The position numbers were made by a program, and so were the translations under genes. Below are positions 9,715 to 17,922 of a stretch of DNA of 64,000 bases, one piece after another. The DNA is from Sediminihaliea albiluteola (GTDB lineage: Bacteria; Pseudomonadota; Gammaproteobacteria; Pseudomonadales; Halieaceae). The stretch covers positions 119,284 through 183,283 of the forward strand of contig NZ_JACFXU010000017.1 of assembly GCF_014077625.1 (NCBI RefSeq), given 5' to 3'. The stretch's first letter is position 1. Every line of letters begins with the position of its first letter. The notes beneath the pieces are model-generated. The model was not told the origin of the DNA, ran no database searches, and was given only the letters and a program-made list of their open reading frames with translations.

Positions 9715-9780
9715 GTTTGCCTTAGCGTTGGCTGTATTGCCAAGCTGACTTTAACAGCCCGGCCCGCCCTGTGTGGGCGA

Positions 9781-10320
9781 TTAGTTTCTGTTGCGAAAGT
9801 TAATTGAGGGGCGGAAAACGTAAACGGTGATTGTTTCAGAGCGCGCCAAAACTTCACCCTGGGCGGAGAGGCGTTCAATGCTCAGCTGGTGCTCGCCGCG
9901 GAATACGTTAGTGAGGTTCCAGGTGGTCGCGCTTTGGGCGGGTCCACGATTCTCTCCATCGATTTTTAGCTGTAATGTTTCATCTGCGTTCAGTGCTGGA
10001 GAAGTGCTGGCCACTACAGAGAAATTACCCGGCCCCATAGGAATTGTTGTTTCGTGGCTGGGAGAGGTGATCGATAAAGAGTATTCCTCAGCTGGACTTG
10101 CAGGGCCTTGTTGCGGGGCCGTTTGCTGAGAGGCGGGCTCCACCGCAGAGCTGGTGTTAAGTGGCTTTAGTGTGATCGCTTCGCTCGAAGCGTCAGGCGC
10201 TTTATCAGTGAAAGTGACATGGCCGTGCTCATCGATAACACGATAGATTTGGGCAAAGCTGGCGCTGATAAAAAATACTGCGCTGCAGGCCACTATCCAT
10301 GGCAAAATTTTTCGCTTCAT
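9781..10320 (-). CDS. DUF4124 secreted protein with C-terminal beta domain
   Basis: 179 residues. A signal peptide (about 1-23, cleaved near SASFA) is followed by the short DUF4124 module (IYRVIDEHGHVTFTDKAPD), a Pro/Gln/Ala linker, and a C-terminal region (about 82-170) that looks like an Ig-like beta-sandwich (PMGPGNFSVVAST, GEHQLSIERL). DUF4124 proteins are periplasmic and their function is unknown. It lies between glnA and ntrB on the same strand, 67 bases before ntrB, beside a second DUF4124 gene. Similar small envelope genes occur near glnA-ntrBC in pseudomonads, as far as I recall. A nitrogen-related role is only inferred from position. Confidence 0.85.
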   Translation of the reverse strand: MKRKILPWIVACSAVFFISASFAQIYRVIDEHGHVTFTDKAPDASSEAITLKPLNTSSAVEPASQQTAPQQGPASPAEEYSLSITSPSHETTIPMGPGNFSVVASTSPALNADETLQLKIDGENRGPAQSATTWNLTNVFRGEHQLSIERLSAQGEVLARSETITVYVFRPSINFRNRN

Positions 10321-10390
10321 TCAGGTTGCCTCGGGGCATCTCCAATAGCGCTCACTTTAGCAGAATCCAATCACTGGGCGAATTCTCAAT

Positions 10391-10936
10391 TCAGCCTCCG
10401 CTTTGCATTCTTGGTGGCCGATTAGGAGAAAGTATCGGGCGCATAAGCTGTGAGTTATGGCGCAAATTGTGACGCAGACGCTCCCTTTGACTGCTGCTTT
10501 GGGGTCCGGACATGAGCGGTGGGCGAGTGTGTGGAGGCTGCTGGTGCTGCGGCCTTGGCAGCAAGGGGAGGATATAGGGTTGATAGATTACTTCTCTATA
10601 GACATTGACGCTGGGTTCATGTTTTGACTGTTGCTGCTGTAAGGCAGCGCGTGCCTGCTCCCGCTCACGGCGAGCAGAAGCCATGCGATCGGTGCTTTGG
10701 CGCATTTCTTCTAGCCTTTGTTGAGCGTCGGTGGAGCTGCTCGGGGCGATGAGCTTGAGTTTTATGATCTCAGTATCACTTGAGTCAGTAGGTGCTATGT
10801 CCGAGAAGCTGACATGACCCTGTGGATCCACCGTTTTGTAAACGGTGGTACTTTGAGATAGGCCTTGCGTGGCTATTGTGCTAAGGCCTAGCGTCAGTAA
10901 GTAAAGTAGTGCCCTGTTGTTAGCGATCGTGACCAT
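10391..10936 (-). CDS. DUF4124 secreted protein with Gln/Arg/Pro-rich tail
   Basis: 181 residues from ATG 10936, chosen because a signal peptide follows directly (hydrophobic core LLYLLTLGLSTIAT, about 9-22). A start at 11023 would add 29 unlikely residues and run into a hairpin. The DUF4124 module (TVYKTVDPQGHVSFSDIAP) comes first, then a charged helical stretch (about 65-95) and a low-complexity tail rich in Pro, Gln, His and Arg. The tail differs completely from that of the neighbouring DUF4124 protein, so only the N-terminal module is shared. Function unknown. Confidence 0.8.
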   Translation of the reverse strand: MVTIANNRALLYLLTLGLSTIATQGLSQSTTVYKTVDPQGHVSFSDIAPTDSSDTEIIKLKLIAPSSSTDAQQRLEEMRQSTDRMASARREREQARAALQQQQSKHEPSVNVYREVIYQPYILPLLPRPQHQQPPHTRPPLMSGPQSSSQRERLRHNLRHNSQLMRPILSPNRPPRMQSGG

Positions 10937-10974
10937 ACTGGGAGTATAGCTGAAAGCCTTTCCTGGGAGGGGGG

Positions 10975-11011
10975 CCGCACTGCGCCGATCATTGTGCTTG
11001 GCGCAGTGCGG
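10975..11011 (-). terminator. Perfect 12-bp hairpin after glnA (possible attenuator or processing site)
   Basis: CCGCACTGCGCC (10975-10986) pairs perfectly with GGCGCAGTGCGG (11000-11011) around a 13-base loop. It starts 18 bases past the glnA stop on the transcribed strand. What follows the stem is a C-run, not a T-run, so it is not a classical intrinsic terminator. It may reduce read-through into the DUF4124 and ntrBC genes or protect the 3' end of glnA mRNA. Confidence 0.55.
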
Positions 11012-11028
11012 GCCTGTGAGCACTGAGT

Positions 11029-12435
11029 TTACAGTGAGTAGTACATATCAAACTCAACGGGGTGAGTGCTCATATCTAGGCGCTGTACGTCTTTTTGCTT
11101 CAGAGCAATATAGCCGTCAATCATGTCGTCAGTGAACACGCCGCCTTCGGTCAGGAAGCTGCGATCCGCATCCAGTGCTTCCAGCGCCATAGTCAGGCTG
11201 GAGGCCACCGTGGGGATGGCTTTACCTTCCTCTGGGGGCAAGTCGTAAAGATCTTTGTCGGCCGGATCGCCTGGGTGAATCTTGTTTTTAATGCCGTCTA
11301 AGCCAGCCATCAGCATGGCGGCGAAGGACAGATAGGGGTTGGCGGTCGGGTCGGGGAAGCGCACTTCCACGCGCTTACCTTTGGGGCTTGGTTCGTAGGG
11401 AATGCGAATTGATGCCGAGCGGTTACGGGCCGAATAAGCCAGCATAACCGGTGCTTCAAAGCCGGGCACTAGACGCTTGTAGGAGTTCGTCGAAGCATTG
11501 GTAAAGGCATTTAGAGCGCGGGCGTGTTTGATAATGCCACCGATGTAATACAGAGCAGTTTCTGACAAGCCAGCATAGCCGTCACCGGCAAAGATATTTT
11601 CGCCATCTTTCGAGATTGACTGGTGTACATGCATACCAGAGCCGTTATCACCTACGAGTGGTTTAGGCATGAAGGTGGCGGTTTTGCCGTAGGCGTGAGC
11701 GACGTTGTGTACACAGTACTTGAGAATCTGCACTTCGTCGGCTTTCTTGATCATGGTGTTGAAGCGAACACCAATTTCACACTGGCCAGCTGTAGCCACC
11801 TCGTGGTGATGCACTTCAATTGAAAGCCCCATTTGCTCCATGGCATTACACATCGCGCCGCGAATGTCGTGTAGGGAGTCAACTGGTGGTACTGGGAAAT
11901 AGCCGCCTTTGACCCGCGGGCGGTGGCCGGTGTTGCCATCTTCAAAGCTGGCATTGGAAGACCAGGCCGCTTCGTCAGAGCTGATGGAGTAGCCAGAGCC
12001 GCTGATGTCGCAGTACCACTTGATGTCGTCAAATATGAAAAACTCAGGCTCGGGGCCGAAAAATGCCGTGTCACCGATACCGGTTGAGCGTAAATATTCC
12101 TCGGCACGAAGCGCGATAGAGCGCGGGTCGCGCTCGTAACCCTGCAGGGTGGTCGGTTCGACAATGTCACAGCGCAAGATGATGGTGGTGTCGTCAGTAA
12201 AAGGGTCTAATACTGAGGTCGAGTCATCGGGCTTGAGCAGCATGTCAGACTCGTTGATGCCTTTCCAGCCGGCGATGGAAGAGCCGTCAAACATTTGGCC
12301 GCTTTCAAAGAAGTCTTCATCGACCTCTGAGGCGGGGATAGTGACGTGATGTTCTTTGCCACAGGTATCTGTAAAGCGCAGATCGACCCAGGTCGCTTCG
12401 CTTTCTTTAATTAGATTCAGAGTCTGCTCTGACAT
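11029..12435 (-). CDS. glnA: Type I glutamine synthetase
   Basis: 468 residues, the usual length for the dodecameric GlnA. A strong ribosome site (GGAGGA, six bases upstream) fixes the start. Signatures include FDGSSIAGW (about 50-57), the metal and ATP region ([21 protein letters not shown]), and the adenylylation loop with Tyr397 in [10 protein letters not shown], so control by GlnE adenylylation is expected. It makes glutamine from glutamate and ammonia, and with gltBD (also in this window) forms the GS-GOGAT route. Transcription very probably starts from the sigma-54 promoter at 12553-12568 under NtrC control. The leader is about 107 bases long. Confidence 0.98.
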   Translation of the reverse strand: MSEQTLNLIKESEATWVDLRFTDTCGKEHHVTIPASEVDEDFFESGQMFDGSSIAGWKGINESDMLLKPDDSTSVLDPFTDDTTIILRCDIVEPTTLQGYERDPRSIALRAEEYLRSTGIGDTAFFGPEPEFFIFDDIKWYCDISGSGYSISSDEAAWSSNASFEDGNTGHRPRVKGGYFPVPPVDSLHDIRGAMCNAMEQMGLSIEVHHHEVATAGQCEIGVRFNTMIKKADEVQILKYCVHNVAHAYGKTATFMPKPLVGDNGSGMHVHQSISKDGENIFAGDGYAGLSETALYYIGGIIKHARALNAFTNASTNSYKRLVPGFEAPVMLAYSARNRSASIRIPYEPSPKGKRVEVRFPDPTANPYLSFAAMLMAGLDGIKNKIHPGDPADKDLYDLPPEEGKAIPTVASSLTMALEALDADRSFLTEGGVFTDDMIDGYIALKQKDVQRLDMSTHPVEFDMYYSL

Positions 12436-12552
12436 CGGTATTCCTCCATCGGGTGTAAGTCGTGCCGTTTTGAGTGGCGCGTATGTCGGGTTCTGGTGTG
12501 TGGGGCCTAGGCACCGAGCGCGGCCAGAAAGTGTTTTGACAGTATTACAGTT

Positions 12553-12568
12553 AGCAAAAGTCGTGCCA
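12553..12568 (-). promoter_or_regulatory. Sigma-54 promoter of glnA
   Basis: On the minus strand: TGGCACG (12568-12562), four bases, then TTGCT (12557-12553). The invariant GG and GC are separated by exactly ten bases, as required for sigma-54 holoenzyme. The transcript should start near 12542. With ntrBC downstream and NtrC-like sites upstream, this is a strong prediction. Confidence 0.88.
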
Positions 12569-12639
12569 AAGCTGGGTTGTGGCTAATTGATTGAAATATA
12601 AAGAGAAAAGAAAGTGACTAGCCAGCGCAGTATCCGTCT

Positions 12640-12677
12640 TGCACCAAATTTGAGCGCTGTTGCGCACTTTTGGTGCA
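12640..12677 (-). promoter_or_regulatory. Tandem NtrC-binding sites upstream of glnA
   Basis: Two 17-base sites resemble the NtrC consensus TGCACC-N5-GGTGCA. The distal one (12661-12677) reads TGCGCACTTTTGGTGCA; the proximal one (12640-12656) has a perfect left half (TGCACC) and a poor right half. Their centres are 21 bases apart, two helical turns, at about -106 and -127 from the predicted start. This is the usual enhancer geometry for cooperative NtrC binding. Confidence 0.75.
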
Positions 12678-12752
12678 CGGCGAGTGCTTGCGAAGCCTTT
12701 ATTCATTGTCCTGTATATCTTTATTGCGTCACACAAGCCGGGTTTCTGCCCG

Positions 12753-12758
12753 TATAAT
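12753..12758 (+). promoter_or_regulatory. Consensus -10 hexamer upstream of thiI
   Basis: A perfect TATAAT lies 36 bases before the thiI ATG. No good -35 hexamer is found at the right spacing (TTGCGT at 12724 is too far), so this may be an activated or weak promoter. Confidence 0.45.
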
Positions 12759-12793
12759 GCGCGGCTCATACTCTTCCTACCCTTATCGCCGCT

Positions 12794-14248
12794 ATGAAAT
12801 ATGTTGTCAAGTTCTTCTCCGAGATCGCCATCAAGAGCACGCCGGTACGCCGCCGCTTTGTCGACAAACTGGCCAGTAACGCGCGGGCGGTGTTGGTGGA
12901 GTTGGACCCTCAGGTGGTGGTGCGCCGGCACTGGGATAAGCTGGAAATAGAATCTGAGGCTGATGAGTCACTGCAAAGGCAGATTGTCGATGCCTTGCAG
13001 CATATGTCGGGTATCACTTATATCCTTGAGGTGCAGTCCCATCCGCTGCCGGATCTGGCCGGTATCATCGAGAAAGTGATGCCAGTTTACGCTGAGCGCT
13101 TGGCGGGGAAAAGCTTTGCTGTGCGCTGTAAGCGCTCCGGGCAGCACTCTTTCTCCTCCCTCGATGTGGAGCGCGAAGTGGGCGCCGCCTTACTAAGGCA
13201 GACTGAAGCGGCGGGGGTGAACCTGTCACAGCCGGAGGTGACGGTTGATCTGGAGATCAGTAAGAAGTCGCTTTATGTTGTCGCTGAGCGCTATCGTGGC
13301 ATTGGTGGCTACCCCGTGGGCAGCTTGGATCCGGTAGTGTCCTTAATATCGGGCGGTTTCGATTCCCCAGTCGCCAGCTACCTGACAATGAAGCGAGGTA
13401 TGCGCACGCATTTTCTGTTTTTTAATTTAGGCGGGCGCGATCATGAGGTAGGTGTTAAAGAGGTGGCACTGTACTTGTGGCAGAAGTATGGCTGCAATCA
13501 GCGCGTTCTGTTTATCAGTGTGCCCTTTGAAGAAGTGGTTGCGGAGTTGCTGGGGCAAATTGAGGACAGCCATATGGGGGTGATTCTCAAGCGGATGATG
13601 CTGCGCGTGGCTGAGCGCATTGCCGATCAGTTGGAAGTCGATGCGCTTGTGACTGGCGAGTGCGTTGCGCAAGTCAGCAGTCAGACCTTGCGCAACCTCT
13701 CAGTGATTGACCAAGTGACATCCAAGCTGGTCTTGCGGCCACTAATTGCCACAGACAAAGAAGATATCGTGCGCATGGCAAGTCAGATTGGCACCCAAGA
13801 GTTTGCCGCTAATATGCCTGAATACTGTGGCGTCATCTCGGTTAACCCCACTACGCGGGCAAAGCTAGGGCGGGTAGAGGCGCAAGAGCAGCGCTTTGAT
13901 ATGAGCATTCTGGATCGGGCGATTGCCAATGCCACCCAGACGCGGATCGACCGATTGGCGGAGCAGGATTTAGAGCGCAGCGAGGTCGAAGTGCTGACTG
14001 TGCCGCTGTCGGGCGCCACGATAATTGATATCCGCCATCCGGATGAAGAGCAGCTCGCACCGCTGAGGGTGCATGAAGAGGTATTGAAGATTCCTTTCTT
14101 TGAGCTGCATAGCAAGGCTGCCACGCTAGCTGCCGATCAAACCTACATGCTGTATTGCGGCAAAGGGGTGATGAGCCGCCTGCACGCCAGTCATTTGATC
14201 GACAGCACGAATTTGACAGTGAAGGTATACGCGCCGCGTACGCTGTAA
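12794..14248 (+). CDS. thiI: tRNA 4-thiouridine synthase / thiamine thiazole sulfur carrier ThiI
   Basis: 484 residues, with all four parts of the long ThiI: an N-terminal ferredoxin-like region and THUMP domain (about 60-165), a PP-loop ATP pyrophosphatase (SGGFDSPVASY near 190), the conserved MPEYCGVIS loop with its catalytic Cys, and a C-terminal rhodanese domain whose active Cys is Cys455 (MLYCGKG). It adenylates U8 of tRNA and transfers persulfide sulfur to it, and can supply sulfur for thiamine. It is divergent from glnA, the arrangement known from Pseudomonas, and followed 94 bases later by typA. Confidence 0.97.
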   Translation: MKYVVKFFSEIAIKSTPVRRRFVDKLASNARAVLVELDPQVVVRRHWDKLEIESEADESLQRQIVDALQHMSGITYILEVQSHPLPDLAGIIEKVMPVYAERLAGKSFAVRCKRSGQHSFSSLDVEREVGAALLRQTEAAGVNLSQPEVTVDLEISKKSLYVVAERYRGIGGYPVGSLDPVVSLISGGFDSPVASYLTMKRGMRTHFLFFNLGGRDHEVGVKEVALYLWQKYGCNQRVLFISVPFEEVVAELLGQIEDSHMGVILKRMMLRVAERIADQLEVDALVTGECVAQVSSQTLRNLSVIDQVTSKLVLRPLIATDKEDIVRMASQIGTQEFAANMPEYCGVISVNPTTRAKLGRVEAQEQRFDMSILDRAIANATQTRIDRLAEQDLERSEVEVLTVPLSGATIIDIRHPDEEQLAPLRVHEEVLKIPFFELHSKAATLAADQTYMLYCGKGVMSRLHASHLIDSTNLTVKVYAPRTL

Positions 14249-14342
14249 TATGACCGTTATTTCTCGCTGCGGAAATTTTCACAATGAGCTATAATATGCG
14301 ACCTTTTTTTCGCATACCGGTTCGCCGGCCTCAGGAATTTCA

Positions 14343-16154
14343 TTGATAGATAAACTTCGCAACATTGCCATTATTGCCCACGTTGACCACGGTAAAACCA
14401 CCTTAGTGGACTGCCTGTTGCAGCAGTCAGGAACACTAGGTCGACGCTCTGAGGGCGCTGAGCGGGTCATGGACTCCAGCGACCAGGAGCGCGAGCGCGG
14501 CATTACTATTCTGGCCAAGAACACCGCAATCAAGTGGAACGATTACCGCATTAATATCGTAGACACCCCTGGGCACGCTGACTTCGGCGGCGAAGTAGAG
14601 CGCGTCCTGTCGATGGTTGACTCGGTACTGCTGGTGGTCGATGCAGTTGACGGCCCCATGCCCCAGACGCGCTTTGTGACAGCCAAGGCCTTCGAGCAGG
14701 GTTTGAACCCAGTAGTCGTGATCAACAAGGTGGATCGTCCCAGTGCCCGCCCCGACTGGGTGGTTGATCAGGTGTTTGATCTCTTTGATCGCTTAGGTGC
14801 CAATGAGGAGCAGTTAGACTTTCCAATTATTTACGCCTCGGCGATCGAGGGTATTGCTGGTCTTGAGCACGAAAACATGGCCAGCGACATGGAGCCCTTG
14901 TTTCAAACCATCGTGGATAAAGTGCCTGCGCCAAAGGTAAATGCCGATGGTCCTTTGCAGCTGCAAGTTTCCGCCTTGGATTACAACAGCTATGTTGGTG
15001 TCATAGGTGTTGGCCGTATTACTCGCGGCAAGTTAAGGCCTAATACCCAGGTGGTCGTAGTTGATCACGAGGGCAAAAAACGCAACGGTAAAATTCTTCA
15101 GGTGATGGGCTATCACGGCTTGGATCGCGTTGACGTAGATAACGCTGAAGCTGGCGATATTGTCTGTATTACTGGTATCGAAGGCCTCAATATATCCGAT
15201 ACGATTTGTGACCCATCCAGTGTCGAAGCCATGCCGGCTTTGTCGGTGGATGAGCCCACTGTGAGCATGACATTCCAGGTGAATGACTCTCCCTTTGCCG
15301 GTAAAGAAGGCAAGTTTGTCACCACGCGTAATATCAAGGAGCGCTTGGAGCGTGAATTGATTCACAACGTGGCGCTGCGAGTAGAGCCAGGTGATACACC
15401 GGATAAGTTCAAGGTCTCTGGGCGCGGTGAGTTGCACCTTTCGGTGTTGATTGAAACCATGCGTCGCGAAGGCTTTGAGATGGGCGTATCGCGTCCGGAA
15501 GTGATTCAGCGCGAAATTGATGGCGTGCTACACGAGCCCTACGAGCAGCTTGTGATTGACTGTGAAGAGCCCCATCAGGGATCTTTGATGGAAGAGCTGG
15601 GCTTGCGTCGCGCGGAGCTGGAAAACATGGTCCCAGACGGCAACGGCAGGGTCCGCTTGGAGTTTATCGTTCCAGCTCGGGGCCTGATTGGCTTCCGTTC
15701 GCAGTTCATGACTATGACCTCTGGTACTGGTGTGATGACGCATATTTTTGATCATTACGGCCCAGTTAAGACCGCTGAAATCATCCACCGCACTAACGGT
15801 GTATTGGTATCGATGGTCAAGGGTAAAACCCTCGCCTATGCGCTCTATAACCTGCAGGATCGCGGCCGCCTGTTTATTGGTCCTAACGTGGATGTCTATG
15901 AAGGCCAGATTATTGGCTTGCACAGCCGCGGCAACGATCTCACGGTTAACCCGACCAAGGCTAAGCAGCTGACCAACGTGCGCGCGTCTGGTACTGATGA
16001 GGCTTTGACCCTGACTCCTGCGGTGACTCATACCCTGGAGCAGGCGCTGGAGTTCATTGAAGACGACGAGCTGGTAGAAGTTACTCCCGAGTCGATTCGC
16101 CTGCGCAAAAAAATGCTGCAAGAGCACGAGCGCCGCCGCGCAAGCCGTGCTTAA
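14343..16154 (+). CDS. typA: Ribosome-associated GTPase TypA/BipA
   Basis: 603 residues starting at TTG 14343, supported by an AGGA ribosome site six bases upstream and by the immediate [15 protein letters not shown]-loop. Translation-factor G domain with switch [18 protein letters not shown] and SAIEG motifs, then domains II, III and V and the TypA-specific C-terminal domain ending in a basic tail. It binds the ribosome in a manner similar to EF-G and helps assembly and growth at low temperature. A TATAAT hexamer at 14290-14295 could be its own -10. Confidence 0.97.
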   Translation: MIDKLRNIAIIAHVDHGKTTLVDCLLQQSGTLGRRSEGAERVMDSSDQERERGITILAKNTAIKWNDYRINIVDTPGHADFGGEVERVLSMVDSVLLVVDAVDGPMPQTRFVTAKAFEQGLNPVVVINKVDRPSARPDWVVDQVFDLFDRLGANEEQLDFPIIYASAIEGIAGLEHENMASDMEPLFQTIVDKVPAPKVNADGPLQLQVSALDYNSYVGVIGVGRITRGKLRPNTQVVVVDHEGKKRNGKILQVMGYHGLDRVDVDNAEAGDIVCITGIEGLNISDTICDPSSVEAMPALSVDEPTVSMTFQVNDSPFAGKEGKFVTTRNIKERLERELIHNVALRVEPGDTPDKFKVSGRGELHLSVLIETMRREGFEMGVSRPEVIQREIDGVLHEPYEQLVIDCEEPHQGSLMEELGLRRAELENMVPDGNGRVRLEFIVPARGLIGFRSQFMTMTSGTGVMTHIFDHYGPVKTAEIIHRTNGVLVSMVKGKTLAYALYNLQDRGRLFIGPNVDVYEGQIIGLHSRGNDLTVNPTKAKQLTNVRASGTDEALTLTPAVTHTLEQALEFIEDDELVEVTPESIRLRKKMLQEHERRRASRA

Positions 16155-16172
16155 GTCTGGGCTTTTGCTGCG

Positions 16173-16616
16173 ATGAGAGCACTGCTGCAACGAGTGAGCC
16201 GAGCCAGTGTGGAGGTCGATGGCCGCTGCATTGGCGAGATTGGCCCGGGCTTGCTGGTGCTGCTGGGTTTGGATAAAGGCGACGATGAGGCGCGTGCCGA
16301 TCGCATGCTTGATAAGTTGTTGCGTTATCGAGTCTTTGCCGATGAAAGTGGGCGCATGAATTGTAATGTGGCTGAGGCTGGCGGCGGTGTTTTGCTGGTC
16401 TCTCAGTTCACCTTATCGGCAGATACCCGCAAGGGGCTGCGCCCGAGTTTCTCCACAGCGCTGCCGCCGGCAGAGGCCGAACAGCTTTACCACTACAGCT
16501 TGGAGCAACTCCGTCAGCGTCATGCGCCGGTGGCTGCTGGTGAGTTTGGCGCAGATATGCAGGTGTCCTTAGTCAATGACGGGCCAGTGACCTTTTTGTT
16601 AGAGCTGCTCGACTAG
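16173..16616 (+). CDS. dtd: D-aminoacyl-tRNA deacylase
   Basis: 147 residues, near the usual 145. It begins [17 protein letters not shown], typical of Dtd, and carries both active-site motifs: SQFTL in the middle and the Gly-cisPro loop NDGPVT near the end. The dimeric enzyme hydrolyses D-amino acids, and mischarged glycine, from tRNA. It lies 18 bases after typA and is probably cotranscribed. Confidence 0.97.
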   Translation: MRALLQRVSRASVEVDGRCIGEIGPGLLVLLGLDKGDDEARADRMLDKLLRYRVFADESGRMNCNVAEAGGGVLLVSQFTLSADTRKGLRPSFSTALPPAEAEQLYHYSLEQLRQRHAPVAAGEFGADMQVSLVNDGPVTFLLELLD

Positions 16617-16636
16617 CTGTCAGAGCAGCTTCTTTA
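16603..16636 (+). terminator. Likely bidirectional terminator between dtd and elaA
   Basis: AGCTGCTC (16603-16610) pairs with GAGCAGCT (16623-16630) around a 12-base loop and is followed by TCTTT. It overlaps the dtd stop codon and lies at the end of the convergent elaA gene. The T-tract is short. Confidence 0.6.
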
Positions 16637-17092
16637 AGCTTGGTAGTTCATGTGGATATGAGCTATCCCATCCTCCAGATATTCATCACCATCGCGAACA
16701 AAGCCTAAACTGGCATAAAAGTGCTGCAAGTGTGCTTGAGCACCGATGCGGATACCTTTGTTGGGCCAGGTTTTGAGGTTGTAATCGATGCCGCGCTGCA
16801 CCAACTCCCGTCCGAGCTGTAAACCGCGGGCTTTAGGTGACACAACAATACGGCCGATAGAGCTCTGCGGGTAACTCAGTCCCGGCGGCAGGCAGCGCTG
16901 GGAAGCCAGCAAGTCATTCCCCTGCCAACACAAAATGTGCAGCGACTCCTGATCAAGCCCATCCATATCCAGATAGGGGCAGTTTTGCTCTACGACAAAC
17001 ACTGCTTGGCGCAGCTGCAGCATAGAGTAGAGTTCAGCTAGGCTGAATTCGCTAAAGGCGAGCTGCTGCCAGTGGTAGGACGCTTTGCTCAA
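16634..17092 (-). CDS. elaA: GNAT N-acetyltransferase, ElaA family
   Basis: 152 residues with clear similarity to E. coli ElaA: the signature LRQAVFVVEQNCPYLDMDG (about 27-45), the acetyl-CoA binding segment RIVVSPKARGLQLGRELVQ, and the C-terminal AQAHLQHFYASLGF. The substrate of ElaA is not established. Its ATG overlaps the slyD stop by four bases (ATGA), so the two are translationally coupled. Confidence 0.94.
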   Translation of the reverse strand: MSKASYHWQQLAFSEFSLAELYSMLQLRQAVFVVEQNCPYLDMDGLDQESLHILCWQGNDLLASQRCLPPGLSYPQSSIGRIVVSPKARGLQLGRELVQRGIDYNLKTWPNKGIRIGAQAHLQHFYASLGFVRDGDEYLEDGIAHIHMNYQA

Positions 17093-17571
17093 TGCTGATG
17101 GCCGCCGGGACCGTGGGCGTGGCCATGGGCGATTTCTTCTGAGTTGGCCTGGCGGATATCGACCACTTCAATATCGAAGTGTAGGGTCTGTCCAGCTAAT
17201 GGGTGGTTGGTATCCACAGTCGCGGAGTGGCGACCAACTTTGACCACAGTGACCGGGTGTCGACCTTGCTCAGTATTCATTTGGACGACCAAGCCTGGGC
17301 GCAGCTTGCCCTGAAATAGCAGGTGCTTCACCGGTACCTTCTGCACTCGCTCAGCATTGCGCAGGCCATAAGCTTGCTGCGGACTTAAGCTGACTTGCAG
17401 AGTGTCGCCGACACGGTGTCCTTCTAGCGCTTCTTCTAAGCCTTTAATGATGTTATTGGCGCCGTGCAAATATAAGCTAGGCTCAGCGTCTCGGGAGCTC
17501 TCTAGTTGCTCGCCCTGGTCATTGCTGAGCGTGTAATGAAAGGTGACGACATGATGTTTGGTGATATTCAC
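17089..17571 (-). CDS. slyD: FKBP-type peptidyl-prolyl isomerase, SlyD family
   Basis: 160 residues from GTG 17571, chosen because alignment with SlyD begins there and GGAG lies ten bases upstream; an ATG at 17610 would add 13 residues. The FKBP core (NIIKGLEEALEGHRVGD, then the closing strand DTNHPLAGQTLHFDIEV) is interrupted by the insert-in-flap chaperone domain (about 75-125). The tail is short and His-rich (HGHAHGPGGHQH), a reduced form of the long metal-binding tail of E. coli SlyD, so weak nickel binding is possible. It folds proteins and may help nickel-enzyme maturation. Confidence 0.92.
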   Translation of the reverse strand: MNITKHHVVTFHYTLSNDQGEQLESSRDAEPSLYLHGANNIIKGLEEALEGHRVGDTLQVSLSPQQAYGLRNAERVQKVPVKHLLFQGKLRPGLVVQMNTEQGRHPVTVVKVGRHSATVDTNHPLAGQTLHFDIEVVDIRQANSEEIAHGHAHGPGGHQH

Positions 17572-17922
17572 GATGCTTGGGCTCCAGTAAAGGGATGCAG
17601 ATTCTAGCATGGCAAATGAGTCGCCCTGAATACTGTAGATACAGAGAAAAGCGGGTTTATTGATTCTCCCCGCCCTTCACGCTTGTTACTATGTGCCACC
17701 AACACAGCTCGTGGCCAAGATTGGTGCTGAGTTGCAGGCTTAGTGCTACAGGAAACCTTCGGAGTTTCTTCGCGCGGTCATCGATGCTTAGATGGGGCTA
17801 AATTCAGCAGCTTATAGGCTTGCACCATACCCCGCCGAGTTAAATTTACGGGCGCTAGCGGCGCCCGCTCCGCTGTTCTTTCAGGCAGCGGCTTCACAGG
17901 CTATTAAATACAGGGCGAAATC
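17572..17922. other. Divergent intergenic region between slyD and parC
   Basis: 351 bases with no supported gene. A hairpin CGGGCGC/GCGCCCG (17849-17867, loop TAGCG) lies 55 bases before the parC start and lacks a T-run, so it may form in the parC leader. A TTGCAC hexamer (17820-17825) could be a -35, but the nearest -10-like bases (TAAATT, 17841) are only 15 bases away. Nothing else stands out. Confidence 0.5.

Noticed and set aside
15528..16190. 220-residue open frame antisense to typA
   Set aside because: typA is fully conserved on the other strand; the antisense product has no recognisable domain.
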